Positions 18,454 through 28,437 of a stretch of DNA of 64,000 nt are shown here, piece after piece (positions within the stretch are counted from its first letter, which is position 1; each line of letters starts with the position of its first letter). The translations under genes and the position numbers were made by a program. The notes under the pieces were generated by a model that saw only the letters and a list, made by a program, of their open reading frames with translations, did no database searches and had not been told where the DNA came from. Source of the DNA: Bacteroidota bacterium (GTDB lineage: Bacteria > Bacteroidota > Bacteroidia > AKYH767-A > OLB10); the NCBI GenBank assembly GCA_016709725.1, contig JADJMG010000001.1, positions 930,001 through 994,000 of the forward strand. The letters are read 5' to 3'.

Positions 18454-19335
18454 CTATTTAATCCTCGCCACTACGCCCAAAGGCAATACCACTCCGCTAG
18501 TAGCCTGTAAATAAATCTCCCCTATTTCGGCTGAAGACGCTCTCTGTTCAAAATGCTCTTCTATTAAATTTTTAATGATGAGTGACGAGAATCCGAGTGA
18601 ATAGGTGTTTAAGACTAAAAATGAATTTTCGGGTTCTAAAAGTTCGGAAACACATTTCATCATTTCATTGATCATTTCTTCGAGCTTCCAGTTTTCACCA
18701 TTGGGACCATGACCAAATGCGGGTGGATCTAAAATAATTCCGTGGTATCTTTTTCCTCGTTTCACTTCACGTTTCACGTAGGTCATCGCATCTTCCACTA
18801 ACCAACGAATATCATCAAGCTTACTCAACTCCATATTTTCTCTCGCCCATGAAACCACTTGTTTTATAGAGTCGAGATGGGTGATATCGGCACCCCCTGC
18901 CTTGGCTGCTAAGGAGGATCCTCCTGTGTAGGCAAATAAATTTAAAACTTTTGGTTTTTCTACTTCCTTACTGATGCGCTTCACGTTTTCATAAATGTAT
19001 TCCCAGTTCACCGCTTGCTCGGGAAATACACCCACATGTTTAAAAGAGGTTAGGCCTAATCTAAAAAAAATACTACTGGTTGAATTGATATCATATTGTA
19101 TTCTCCACTGATCGGGCATGTCCTGTAACTTTTGCCAGGTACCTGCAGAGCTACTCTTAGGAACAAAGCGTACATGCGCCTTTTTATCCCATTCTTGATT
19201 CGACAATTTCTTACTCCAAACAGCTTGTGGTTCTGGACGAATTGTAATGTATTTACCAAAGCGTTCTAGTTTCTCAAAGTCACCACAGTCAATTAGTTCG
19301 TAGTCTTGGAATTGGGTTGGAGTCAATAAAATCAT
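18454..19335 (-). CDS. RlmI-like class I SAM-dependent rRNA methyltransferase
   Basis: A 293-residue cytosolic methyltransferase. The N-terminal part (about 1-100) resembles the PUA/EEHEE region of RlmI/RlmK relatives. The catalytic domain shows SAM-binding VLNLFAYTGGSSLAAKAGGA and the catalytic-loop motif ILDPPAFGHG, as in 23S rRNA m5C or m2G methyltransferases. The exact target is not determinable. The ATG at 19335 is preferred over the GTG two codons earlier. It overlaps nothing and converges with the GloVer gene. A decayed second copy of this gene lies at 20320-20945. Confidence 0.87.
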   Translation of the reverse strand: MILLTPTQFQDYELIDCGDFEKLERFGKYITIRPEPQAVWSKKLSNQEWDKKAHVRFVPKSSSAGTWQKLQDMPDQWRIQYDINSTSSIFFRLGLTSFKHVGVFPEQAVNWEYIYENVKRISKEVEKPKVLNLFAYTGGSSLAAKAGGADITHLDSIKQVVSWARENMELSKLDDIRWLVEDAMTYVKREVKRGKRYHGIILDPPAFGHGPNGENWKLEEMINEMMKCVSELLEPENSFLVLNTYSLGFSSLIIKNLIEEHFEQRASSAEIGEIYLQATSGVVLPLGVVARIK

Positions 19336-19359
19336 CGTCACAAAGTTAGTTTGTTTTTA

Positions 19360-19391
19360 GATGTTCGATGCTGGATGCTCGATACTCGATG
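19360..19391. repeat. Short GATGCTCG-type tandem repeat
   Basis: Four imperfect copies of a 7-8-base unit (GATGTTC, GATGCTG, GATGCTC, GATACTC) run in tandem between the methyltransferase start and the transposase remnant. It is a low-complexity intergenic repeat of a type common in Bacteroidota. Confidence 0.6.
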
Positions 19392-19436
19392 AAATGACTT
19401 AGCCTGAAATAGGTTGACTTTTTAATTAGATTGTAT

Positions 19437-20225
19437 TTAATGTTGACTTTTTTCTTTTTTGCTTCTTTTTTCTTTTTTGTTAGCAACTGGCATTTCTGTT
19501 AATAATGGATGTGACCATTTATACACAGTCATTTGCGGACGATCTTTTTCATCTAGACTGCTAATATACTGTTCGTATTCAACAGGGGTTCTAGTACCTA
19601 AACTTGAATGTGGTCGTTCATTGTTATAGAGCCATAATATTTGCATTATTTTCCTCTGAATATTTTCTTCAGTAATCATCTCTGGATTCAAATATTCATA
19701 CTTTATTGTTCCCTGTACTCGTTCAGCATATGCATTTTCTTGAGGAAGTTTACACATGCTAGAGTCATTTCTAATTCTTTTATTAGTGCTATTTGAAGTT
19801 GACTTATATATTGTGTTCCTCTGTCTGAGTGGAAAATACATCCTTTAAATGTTAATCCATTACGAGCTTTTTATTGCCTTTCTCAATGCTACTACATTCT
19901 GTTCTGCCCGCAAAGTCTTAGATACATGTAATGCAAGTAATCTACGTGAATAGACGTCGATAATACATACACCATAATAAGATTTACCTGCAACATCGAA
20001 GTAAAAATATCTGATTGAAGTGCTTGATTCAATCCATTAAATACTTTTCCTTCTAAGTGATTATCGAATATTGCCAACTTAGTTGCCCAGGTAGTTCTAT
20101 GCTTATTCCTACAATTTGAAGTTTAAAGCCATTGGAAAATCCAATTTGCTCAAAGTTATCTCTGCCAACTTGCATTGTGTTTTTAACTCTAGAATACATC
20201 TTACGACAACTCATTCCTGCCTGAT
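19437..20225 (-). mobile_element. Decayed IS3-family transposase (OrfB) remnant
   Basis: Leftward frames together recall an IS3-type OrfB. GRDNFEQIGFSNGF comes from the N-terminal part, ATKLAIFDNHLEGKVFNGLNQ precedes the DDE core, SYYGVCIIDVYSRRLLALHV is the region of the second catalytic Asp, and AYAERVQGTIKYEYL...YNNERPHSSLGTRTPVEYE is the C-terminal part with the DDE glutamate region. These pieces lie in different frames, so the gene is dead or badly sequenced. OrfA and terminal inverted repeats were not found. The element separates the methyltransferase gene from its degenerate duplicate. Confidence 0.8.
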
Positions 20226-20319
20226 TTGATTTATATTAAATTTTGTTACATATTTAATGACTTCTTTTGATGCACTTAAATATATTCTTACGTCTACATT
20301 TATAAATTGTTTTTAAATA

Positions 20320-20945
20320 ACAGAGTGGAACATAAATTTAACTCCTGGAATGCATTTGATTCACTACTCGAAGTGTGAGTGGTCGTTTTCTTTGGAATCC
20401 TCGCAAGGCTCCCTAGTCTTGAATAAATTCCTTTTGGCTAAAGTCTCTCTTCAAATGCTCTTAATCAAATTTAATGATGTTACGAGAATCGAGTGAATAG
20501 GTGTTTAACACTAAAAATGAATTTTTTGTCCTAGTAGTTCAGCAACACATTTCATCATTTCATTAATCATCTCTTCAATTTCAGTTTTCACCACGCAGCG
20601 GTGTCTAAGCTTTCTTTCTCACGTTCGTAGGTCTTGTCTGCCACTAACCAACGTATATCTTCACTTACTAACCCTATTTTTACCACTTTTTAATGTCGAG
20701 AGATATCGGACCCGGCTTGGTAAGAATCCAGTAAATAAATTTAAACTTTGGTTTGACTTGCTATGCGCTTAGTTTCATAAATGGATTCGTCTCACGTTTC
20801 TTTTTGCCAGGTACCTGCAGAGCTACTCTTGAACAAAGCGTACATGCGCCTTTTGCCCATTCTTGATTGACTTTTTTACTTTTCGTTCTCGAATTGTAAG
20901 GATTTACCAAGCGTTCTTTTTAGTCACCTAGTTCAGTCTGCACAA
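20320..20945. pseudogene. Deletion-ridden duplicate of the 18345-19340 region
   Basis: The start (CAGAGTGGAAC, then AATTTAACTCCTGGAATG) repeats the T9SS C-terminal coding sequence at about 18345-18400. The rest follows the methyltransferase gene on the minus strand. For example, TGCCAGGTACCTGCAGAGC and CAAAGCGTACATGCGCC recur in order (original 19131-19176, copy about 20805-20850), as does GAGTGAATAGGTGTTTAA. The copy is only about 620 bases long against about 1,000 in the original, with many small scattered deletions, and no frame remains open. Confidence 0.85.
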
Positions 20946-21490
20946 AAAACCAGTTAGATTATAAAATATACATCGTACTCAGAACAATATCCACAATATT
21001 CGAAGCACAAATTTTATCGTATCCAAATAAATTAAATAGAGACTCCTTCTTAATCACTTGATCCTATAAAGAATCAAATTGTTCATACCTATGTTCATAA
21101 CACAAAAACTTGTGTATATCTATTCTATAAGATTATTTGGAAATGATAAACCTGTATGGCTTAATCAGGGGTATTACTAATCCAAAAATTAGCCTACTTT
21201 TTCCTAGTCTTTATAAACTTTCTTATACACGGAAATGAACTTATTTCTATTCACAATTAGTTAACATCTACCTTTATTAACAACTGTTAGTAATTACAAG
21301 GTATCCTTATTAATCAGTGTTTTACCCTATGTATCCAACTAATAAAATTGTGAATAAAGCCTAACAACTGAACTCAACAATGCTTTTAACAAAAGAATAC
21401 ACATTATGGACAGTACATTATTAACATATATTATTATTTAAATAAATATATTATAATATATACTGTTGATTAAAATGTGATGGTTTTTCG
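20946..21490. other. Candidate chromosomal replication origin (oriC)
   Basis: An AT-rich, ORF-free stretch with a cluster of DnaA-box-like nonamers (consensus TTATNCACA). TGTGAATAA at 21349-21357 is a perfect match on the minus strand. One-mismatch sites are ATATCCACA (20987), TGTGTATAT (21111), TTATACACG (21223) and CTATTCACA (21247). A nearly pure AT segment (about 21410-21465) could serve as the unwinding element. Genes to the left run mostly leftwards and genes to the right, as far as 49 kb, all rightwards, as expected for an origin with leading-strand gene bias. dnaA is not in the window. Confidence 0.55.
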
Positions 21491-21549
21491 ACAATTTTTA
21501 GAAGCCGTTTTTAAATAATAACATTCTCCCTTTTTCCGTTTTTACCCTG

Positions 21550-21557
21550 TACTTTTG
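21550..21557 (+). promoter_or_regulatory. -7 element for nadA
   Basis: TACTTTTG fits TAnnTTTG and lies 22 bases before the nadA ATG at 21580, leaving a leader of about 16 bases. No clear -33 TTG is present. Confidence 0.5.
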
Positions 21558-21579
21558 CCAAAGTAATCCTGTAAATCTC

Positions 21580-22563
21580 ATGTCGAATTTTAACACCGTT
21601 TCCGAAGTAAATACCCAAGGGTTTGTGAATGAACCGGTCGACCCACGCCTCGACCTTTTCGAAGCCATTAAATTACTGAAAATGGAAAGAATGCGGTGAT
21701 ATTGGCGCACTACTACCAGGATTCTGATATTCAGGATATTGCGGACTACATCAGAGACAGCTTAGGTTTAGCTCAGGAAGCGGCTAAAACACAGGCTGAT
21801 ATCATCGTTTTTGCTGGAGTTCATTTTATGGCCGAAACAGCCAAGTTGCTTAATCCAACGAAGAAAGTTTTAATGCCTGATTTTAGAGCAGGTTGTTCAT
21901 TATCAGACTCTTGTCCACCCGATGAGTTTAGAAAATTTAGAGAAGCCCATCCCGACCATGTGGTGATCAGTTACATCAATTGCTCGGCAGCCATCAAAGC
22001 TCAAACCGATATTATTTGCACTTCCAGTAACGCTATTAAAGTAGTGGAGAGTGTTCCAAAGATAAACCCATCCTTTTTGCTCCTGATAAAATTTAGGAGC
22101 TTGGGTTGCAAAAAAACAGGTCGTGATTTATTGTTTGTGGGACGGGCATGCATGGTGCATGAAATTTTCATTGGAAAAATTACCAAGTTGAAAGCGTTAC
22201 ATCCGGAAGCGCTTTTTATTGCGCATCCTGAGTGAAGAGCCTGTTTTACAATTAGCCGACTATATAGGCTCTACGACAGGACTTTAAAATTCACCAAGGA
22301 AAATCCAGCTACTACATTTATTGTTGCTACAGAGAGCGGAATTTTACATCAGATGGAAAAATCATCTCCAACAAAACATTTATTCCAGCACCTCAAATAA
22401 TAATTGCGCATGCAATGATTGTCCACACATGAAATTAAATACGCTTGAAAAAGTATATTTATGTTTGAAGCACGAATTACCTGAAGTACAAATTGATCCT
22501 TTATTGTTTGAAGATGCATTGAAACCACTTCAACGAATGTTAGAAATTGAAGAAGCATTTTAA
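21580..22563 (+). pseudogene. nadA: Quinolinate synthase NadA with multiple frameshifts
   Basis: NadA condenses iminoaspartate with dihydroxyacetone phosphate to quinolinate in de novo NAD synthesis, using a [4Fe-4S] cluster. Family sequence is recognisable from SNFNTVSEVNTQG through VILAHYYQDSDIQDIADYI, FAGVHFMAETAKLLNP, SYINCSAAIKAQ, CMVHEIF, the HPE segment, ATESGILHQM and CACNDCPHMK to the stop at 22561. The cluster-binding cysteines are present, but the reading frame breaks at least five times (near 21670, 22065-22100, 22140-22170, 22233 and 22285). As an intact gene it would encode about 330 residues. If the lesions are real, the cell needs NAD salvage or another nadA. Confidence 0.85.
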
Positions 22564-22723
22564 TGGTAGGTAAAAATATTTACCGTAATATTACATAAGC
22601 ATCTAATTTTCATTGTAAAGTGTACAGCGTAGGTTGTTATCTAAAACATACAATCAAAATCATAATATATTTTACATTTTAAATTACAGACATAAAGTGC
22701 GAAGCTGTATATTAGCATTCTCT

Positions 22724-24206
22724 ATGAAAAGAATAATATTTTTACTTCTTCTTTTATCATCGGTAGTATTTGGACAAGTAGATGGTCCGATGAAATACTA
22801 TTATGCCAGTGGAAAATTAAGTTCGGAAGGTAATTTTAAAAACGGACAGCCGGATGGTTACTGGAAATCTTATTATGAAAATGGGAATGTTAAATCAGAA
22901 GGAAATCGTTTGAATGGACAACTGATAGTCTATGGAGTTTTTATAATGAAGAAGGAAAAAAAAACTTCGGATATTAATTACCGGAATAATATAAAAGTGG
23001 ATGGCAGTACGATTATTTTCCAACCGGTAAAGTATATATTCAACGTTGGATGGTGAATGGGATTACCGATAGTATTGCACATTATTATCATGAGAAAGGA
23101 TATTTAGAAAAAACAATTTTATTAAGAGGAGGTTTGGAAGATGGAATTGCAAAAGAATTTTCAGAAGACGGAAGAATCATTACACTCACAACGTATAAGA
23201 ATGGATTTTTGTTAAACAAGATAAAATAAATCGTTACGATAAGTTTGGTTTCAAACAAGGAGCCTGGAAAGAATTTTATCCATCTGGTGTTGTTAAGGAA
23301 GATGGTGTTTGGAAAGATGATATGAAAAACGGTGTTTTCAGATGGTTGAGTCCAGATGGAATTGTATTGAGAATGGAAGTGTGGAAGAAAGGAGAATTAG
23401 TGCAAGATGAATTAGCGAATGTTAAATTGGATATTAAACGCGACTACCATAATAACGGTCGACCAAAAGTTCTGTGAATATCATCAATGGAGTAAAAGAA
23501 GGCGTTTACCGAGAGTTTGACAAAGAAGGAAATATTACCATCAGCAAACTTTATGAAAAAGATAAAGTGTATGCAGAAGGCGGAACCGTAGATGCACAAG
23601 GAGACAACAAGGAAAGTGGAAGTATTTTTATAAAGATGGAAATACGAAGTGGGAAGGAAGTTTTAAAGATGGATTAAGGGATGGCATGTGGATTTTTTAT
23701 TATCCGAATAAGCAAATCCAACAGCAAGGAAATTATTCAAAAAACAAACCTGACGGAAACTGGAAATGGTTTTATCCCGACGCAAAATTGTTGCGCGAGG
23801 AAAATTATTCTGGCGGAACAGAGAATGGTGCAAGTTCAGAATTTGATGAACAAGGAAATATCATTGCACAAGGAAATATGGTAGATGGCAAGCGCGATGG
23901 AACATGGAAGTATAAAAATGGTGAATACATTGCTGAAGGAAATTATGTAGAAGGAAATCAAGATGGCATGTGGATTCAACTTTATGCGGATGGTAAAAAG
24001 CTTTTGAAGGAGAATATTTTGAAGGATTAGAAAATGGTGTTCACAAATTTTATTTTAATAATGGTAAGCCAAAAGAAGAAAGAAAATATCGTTTAGGGTT
24101 GAAGGAAGGCGACTGGAAGGTATGGGACGAAAGTGGAGAACTACTTTTAACTACCACCTACGAACGTGGGGAAGTGAGGAAGATGGAAGGAGTGAAAGTG
24201 AAATAG
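22724..24206 (+). pseudogene. Secreted MORN/YwqK-type repeat protein, multiply frameshifted
   Basis: The ATG at 22724 begins a signal peptide (IIFLLLLLSSVVFGQ). Tandem repeats of about 23 residues follow, with the MORN-like pattern G-x-[WY]-x-x-[YF]-[YD]-x-[ND]-G-x-[LV]-x-x-E-G-N, for example KNGQPDGYWKSYYENGNVKSEGN. Repeats continue to a TAG at 24204-24206, but the frame changes at least six times (near 22925, 22980, 23210, 23475, 23680 and 24010). The ORFs starting at 23474 and 23686 are parts of the same gene. Such proteins are annotated as YwqK-family antitoxin-like, but in Bacteroidota their role is unknown. Confidence 0.8.
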
Positions 24207-24275
24207 AATAATTTTTAATTTTTTTTTATAGAGTAAATTTATGTTTTCTTATACTTTTTGAAGTTAATTTATGCT

Positions 24276-24300
24276 AATGTCGGCAACCCGACATTCTTTT
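24276..24300 (+). terminator. Probable terminator after MORN gene
   Basis: An 8-base perfect stem (AATGTCGG, loop CAAC, CCGACATT) is followed by CTTTTAA. The U-tract is short, so moderate strength is expected. Confidence 0.5.
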
Positions 24301-24338
24301 AATAGTAACCTCCCGACCTTGCGCTCGAATTTAAAACG

Positions 24339-24806
24339 ATGAAAAGGACAATTCTATTTATTCTGCTCGCCTTTATGTATACATGGAGTGCAGCACAAAC
24401 CGATCAAGAAAGAAAGGCAAACTTTAATATTGAAAATAATATAGCCATTCAAGGATATGACCCTGTAGCCTATATTAAGTCGAACAAAGCCATAGAAGGC
24501 AAGAAGGAAATTGTAGGTTCCTACAAAGGAATCAACTATCGGTTTTCATCAAAAGAAAACTTAGAATTATTTAAACTGACACCCAGTACATATGAACCAG
24601 CTTACGGTGGATGGTGTGCATATGCGATGGGTAATTCGGGAGAAAAAGTGGAGGTAGACCCAGGCACTTTTAAAGTGATCGAAGGAAAAACATATTTATT
24701 CTATAACTTCTATTTCAACAATACTTTGAAGTCATGGAATAAAATGGAAGCGGAATTAAAAAAGAATGCAGACAAAAATTGGAATAAAATAATTACAAAA
24801 AAATGA
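24339..24806 (+). CDS. Secreted YHS-domain protein
   Basis: The 155-residue protein has a signal peptide (1-19, ending WSAAQ) and a YHS-type domain: AIQGYDPVAYIKSNKAIEG, then GSYKGINYRFSSKENLELF, then YGGWCAYAMG with the conserved Cys. Related proteins are thought to bind copper or other metals in the periplasm. The stop codon overlaps the next ATG (ATGA), showing tight coupling with the DoxX-like gene. The gene is intact, unlike most of its neighbours. It is probably the first gene of an operon running to the Crp/Fnr gene at 29.7 kb. Confidence 0.87.
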   Translation: MKRTILFILLAFMYTWSAAQTDQERKANFNIENNIAIQGYDPVAYIKSNKAIEGKKEIVGSYKGINYRFSSKENLELFKLTPSTYEPAYGGWCAYAMGNSGEKVEVDPGTFKVIEGKTYLFYNFYFNNTLKSWNKMEAELKKNADKNWNKIITKK

Positions 24807-25173
24807 AAAACAATTTGAAGTATTTAGATGTTATAGCCAAAAGTATAGCAGCATTCATCATGTTACAAACCTTCTATTTTAAATTTTCTGCGAGTCCAGA
24901 ATCGGTATATATTTTTTCCACATCGGAATGGAGCCCCTCGGAAGAATAGGTTCAGGAATCGGAGAATTAATTGCATCTGCATTGATACTTATTCCCCAAA
25001 CAACATGGTTGGGCGCATTGGGAGCCATTGGATTAATGAGCGGCGCCATATTTTTCACCTCAACATCGCTGGGCATTGAAGTAATGAATGACGGAGGACA
25101 GTTGTTTATATATGCATGTTTAGTACTTTTAAGTGCAGTGTATTTATTAATTAGAAATAAAGAAAACCCTTAG
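24803..25173 (+). pseudogene. DoxX-like membrane protein with one frameshift
   Basis: Four predicted membrane helices over about 123 residues. The first is VIAKSIAAFIMLQTFYFKF. After SVYIFST the frame shifts (near 24920-24930) and continues MEPLGRIGSGIGELIASALI, with further helices LGALGAIGLMSGAIFF and LFIYACLVLLSAVYLLI. The DoxX/DoxD family comprises small quinol-oxidase-related or uncharacterised inner-membrane proteins. The ATG overlaps the YHS stop. One base removed or inserted restores the gene. Confidence 0.75.
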
Positions 25174-25202
25174 CGTAATATTTAATAAAGGAAAATAAAA
25201 TA

Positions 25203-26135
25203 ATGAAAATAAGAAAATCAGTACGGCTGTAATTTTAATTATTATTACATCTTGAGATGTAAAAGCACAAGGCTGTAGTGATGCAGGTGTTTGTAGCATC
25301 GGTTCATCTCATTCGATTTCTGCCGACAGCAGTTCTAATAAAGGGGGAGCAAATTCTTTCGTTTCATTAACCACATCACTCGGAATGGGAGAAGAAGGAG
25401 TTTCTATTTTTCAAATCATTCCAGAACTAAATATTGGAATCACAAAAAAATTATCCTGGCAAGCACGAATTCCTTTTATGAACATCAACGGAAACCTTGG
25501 TGATGTTTCAGGCATTGGCGATGTGGTGACGGGATTGTCTTTTGTTGTAAATAAAAAGGCAACCGCCAATACGGTCATTTATGGAGGCGTAAAAATTCCA
25601 ATGAGTGACGCCAACGAAAAAGAAAAAACGATCCTTGCCGATGCCTTATCAAGTGGGAATAGGTACGTTTGATTTTATAGGAGGGATCAGTCATTCCTAT
25701 CATCATTGGCAAGCAACGCTAGGTTATCAACATGTTCTTGACAACGGAAACAAAAACGAATTCACCAGAAAGTTATGGGCAAATAATAAAGATGCGCAAA
25801 CCTACTTCGAATCGAATGGATTAATTCGTGGGAATGATGCTTCATTTAAACTAGAATATAATTTCAAAAAGAACAAAGTCAATATTGCGCCGGGAGTATT
25901 GGCGATTTACCGACTCAATAAAGATCAAATATTGGATACAAATAATGTTCATCAAGACATCAAAGGATCGGATGGCATCACCTTAAATATTACAGGCGAC
26001 GCCACCTATGAAATCGGAAAAAAATCAACCCTCCGTTTTCAATTAGGATTTCCTGTCATCGTACGTGAAGTGAGAGCGGATGGTTTAACACGCAGTCTCG
26101 TCTTAAATCTTGGATATTATTTTAACTTGAATTAA
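25203..26135 (+). pseudogene. Outer-membrane beta-barrel-like protein, broken N-terminus and middle
   Basis: Sense begins at the ATG at 25203 but switches frame within the signal peptide and meets a TGA near 25255. It then reads QGCSDAGVCSIGSSHS, a Cys-rich N-terminus typical of a Bacteroidota outer-membrane transporter-like family. Alternating beta-strand sequence follows (LNIGITKKLSWQARIPF, TVIYGGVKIPM). A second shift occurs near 25610-25660 before VGIGTFDFIGGISHSYHHW, and the gene ends with aromatic LVLNLGYYFNLN, a typical barrel end strand. The substrate is unknown. Next to YHS and DoxX genes, a metal or redox link is possible. Confidence 0.65.
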
Positions 26136-26138
26136 TTT

Positions 26139-26647
26139 ATGGAAATTAAAGATACATCATCCCAAGTATTGGAACAACTTATTGAACTCATAAACAAATT
26201 GGATAACGAACAATTTGCTCGACCACTTCCTTTATTATCAGGAAATACCATTGGCAAACATATTCGACATATCATAGAATTGTATGATCAACTTTTGATG
26301 GGTTACGATTCAGGAATCATTAATTACGATGATCGTAAAAGAGACTTGCGAACGGAGACTGAAACGAATTACGCGATTGATAAACTAAAGCAAATTAATT
26401 ACTTGCAGCTGATAACAAATCTGACAAGCCCGTACAATTGATGTTGGACTATTCCATCGACAATATTGTAAATGATACGGTTAATTCAACTTACAAAAGA
26501 GAGTTAGCCTATAATATTGAACACGCCATTCACCATATGGCCATTATAAAAATAGCCATTGAAAACGCATACAGTGACATAGTTTTAGATAAAGCTTTCG
26601 GTGTTGCTCCATCAACAATTAGATTTCAACGGGAATGTGTACAGTAA
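26139..26647 (+). pseudogene. DinB-superfamily protein, one frameshift
   Basis: A four-helix DinB-like fold: the N-terminal helix LEQLIELINKLDNEQFARPL, first metal-site histidine region TIGKHIRHIIELYDQLL and, after a frameshift near 26400-26440, the second site NIEHAIHHMAIIKIA with the HxxxH pattern. DinB/YfiT proteins are metal-dependent thiol-transferase-like enzymes; the substrate here is unknown. The ATG follows the barrel gene by 3 bases, and the 3' end overlaps the NRDE gene by 13 bases. Confidence 0.75.
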
Positions 26648-27351
26648 CGTATTTGCCACTAGAAAAGAGAGGATTTATATTAACCTCTAATCGGGATGAG
26701 CAGACGATTCGAAAATCGGCCATACCTCCCAGTAAATATCTATTGAATAACACGGCTGTTTTTTTCCAAAAGATCAACAAGAAGGTGGAACATGGATTGT
26801 TACTTCTCATCATCAATACACCTTGTGCTTACTGAATGGTGCGTATGTAAAACACGAGCGAAAAGAAAACTATAAATGGAGTCGGGGTCAAGTGCTACTC
26901 GATTTCTTTCACTATAACGATGTACCACTTTTTTATAAAAGAGTATGACTTTGTCGGCATAGAACCCTTTACATTAATCATTGTGGAGGAAAAAGAAAGA
27001 ATAGGCTTATACCAATTGGTTTGGGATGGTGAAAACATCCATCTTGAAAAAAAGAATGCCGAAGAAGAAAATATTTGGTCGTCTGTAACATTGTATGAAC
27101 CACAAGTAATTGAAGCTCGAAAAAAATGGTTTACTCAGTGGCTTGAAGAACATTCACTCGATAGGAAGAATGAAATTTCAAGTTTTCATCGATTTGGTGG
27201 AGATGGAAATCCCGAAAGTAATGTGTTGATGAATCGAAATAATATTGTAAAAACAGTGAGCATTACTTCTGTGTATAGCAGCGATGACGAAACAACCATG
27301 CAGTACTTCGACGTGCTCACTGATCAAGAATATAAAATACGAATTTTGTAA
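26635..27351 (+). pseudogene. NRDE (TANGO2-like) family protein, two frameshifts
   Basis: The N-terminus MCTVTYLP starts with the conserved Cys2 of the Ntn-hydrolase-like NRDE family, followed by the signature TSNRDE. After frame changes near 26770 and 26935, sense continues through FVGIEPFTLIIVEE to HRFGGDGNPES and the stop at 27349. The two shifts compensate, since the total length (717 bases) is a multiple of three. The biochemical role of NRDE proteins is poorly known (haem or membrane homeostasis has been proposed for TANGO2). The stop codon directly abuts the next ATG. Confidence 0.75.
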
Positions 27352-28437
27352 ATGGAAACTTCGTCAACGGTATTTTTGAAAGATAAAAAGAGTCTTGTGA
27401 GTCCGCAGATGCCTTTGTGGATGATTCGCGTATTCAATTATGAGTATTGGCCATTTCAACTACTTTTTTTTCCATGCATTTTTTACTGGCTTCTGTTAAG
27501 TATTAAAGCTCGTTCTCTTGTTTATTTTACAGCGACCAATCCGGCCATCGATATGGGTGGATTTTTTGGAGAGTCCAAAATGAATATTTTAAATAAAGTT
27601 GACGAAAAGTATAAACCCCGAACACTTTTGATCGACAAGAATTGGACGATTGAGAACATTTTAAATAAATTGGAGCTGGAAGAAATTTCATTTCCCATCA
27701 TTTGTAAACCCGACAAAGGGGAGATGGGTTTTAGGGTGCAAAAGATTTTTAATGCGCAGGAAATGGAAGTGTATTTAGAAACGGGTCCGAGCGAAATATT
27801 AATTCAGGAATTTGTTGATTATAACATCGAGTTAGGCATATTGTATTATCGATATCCATATGGAAAATCTGGAATTAGTTCGGTTGTTGAAAAGGAGTTT
27901 ATGAGTGTTGTTGGAGATGGATATTCAACTGTTGAAGAGCTCATGAACAAAAGTGATCGATTTCGTTTTCAGATCAAACGATTTAGCAAGGAGAAAAGAG
28001 AGCTCTTAAAAAGCATTCCACTTTCTGGTAAATACTTGTTATTGGAGCCTGTCGGAAATCACTGTAAAGGGACTAGATTCATCAATGGAGAGCGACTCAT
28101 TAATGCAAAACTAATCGCAGTATTTGATCAAATTGCTTCTTCTATGGATGGGTTTTATTATGGGAGATTTGATCTAAAAGTGAAATCCATAGACGATTTA
28201 TACAAAGGAGAAAATATAAAAATTCTAGAAGTTAACGGAACCACCAGCGAGCCAGCGCATATTTATGGAGAAGGAATGACACTATGGAAATCATACAACG
28301 ACATTTTTTTTAATATGAGAATTGTAAATGAAATCGCAAGAGAGAATAACAGTAATGGAATAAAATACATGTCGTTGTTCGAAGTGATAAGCGTGGCTAG
28401 ACGTCATTTTAAAATGAAAAAGAATTATGGGAATTGA
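27352..28437 (+). CDS. ATP-grasp family ligase
   Basis: The 361-residue protein has one hydrophobic N-terminal segment (PFQLLFFPCIFYWLLLSI, about 35-55), an ATP-grasp fold with FPIICKPDKGEMGFRV (nucleotide-binding lysine region), a central EILIQEFVDYNIELGILYY and the metal-binding end DLKVKSIDDL...KILEVNGTTSEP. It resembles D-Ala-D-Ala ligase-type enzymes forming an acyl-phosphate before amide bond formation; the substrates are unknown. The start could be 27352 or the ATG at 27409. It overlaps the LysE gene by 11 bases. Pairing with an exporter suggests the product may be exported (inference). Confidence 0.83.
   Translation: METSSTVFLKDKKSLVSPQMPLWMIRVFNYEYWPFQLLFFPCIFYWLLLSIKARSLVYFTATNPAIDMGGFFGESKMNILNKVDEKYKPRTLLIDKNWTIENILNKLELEEISFPIICKPDKGEMGFRVQKIFNAQEMEVYLETGPSEILIQEFVDYNIELGILYYRYPYGKSGISSVVEKEFMSVVGDGYSTVEELMNKSDRFRFQIKRFSKEKRELLKSIPLSGKYLLLEPVGNHCKGTRFINGERLINAKLIAVFDQIASSMDGFYYGRFDLKVKSIDDLYKGENIKILEVNGTTSEPAHIYGEGMTLWKSYNDIFFNMRIVNEIARENNSNGIKYMSLFEVISVARRHFKMKKNYGN

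Noticed and set aside
22634..22723. Upstream extension of the MORN gene
   Set aside because: The signal peptide begins at the ATG at 22724; the preceding residues would mask it.
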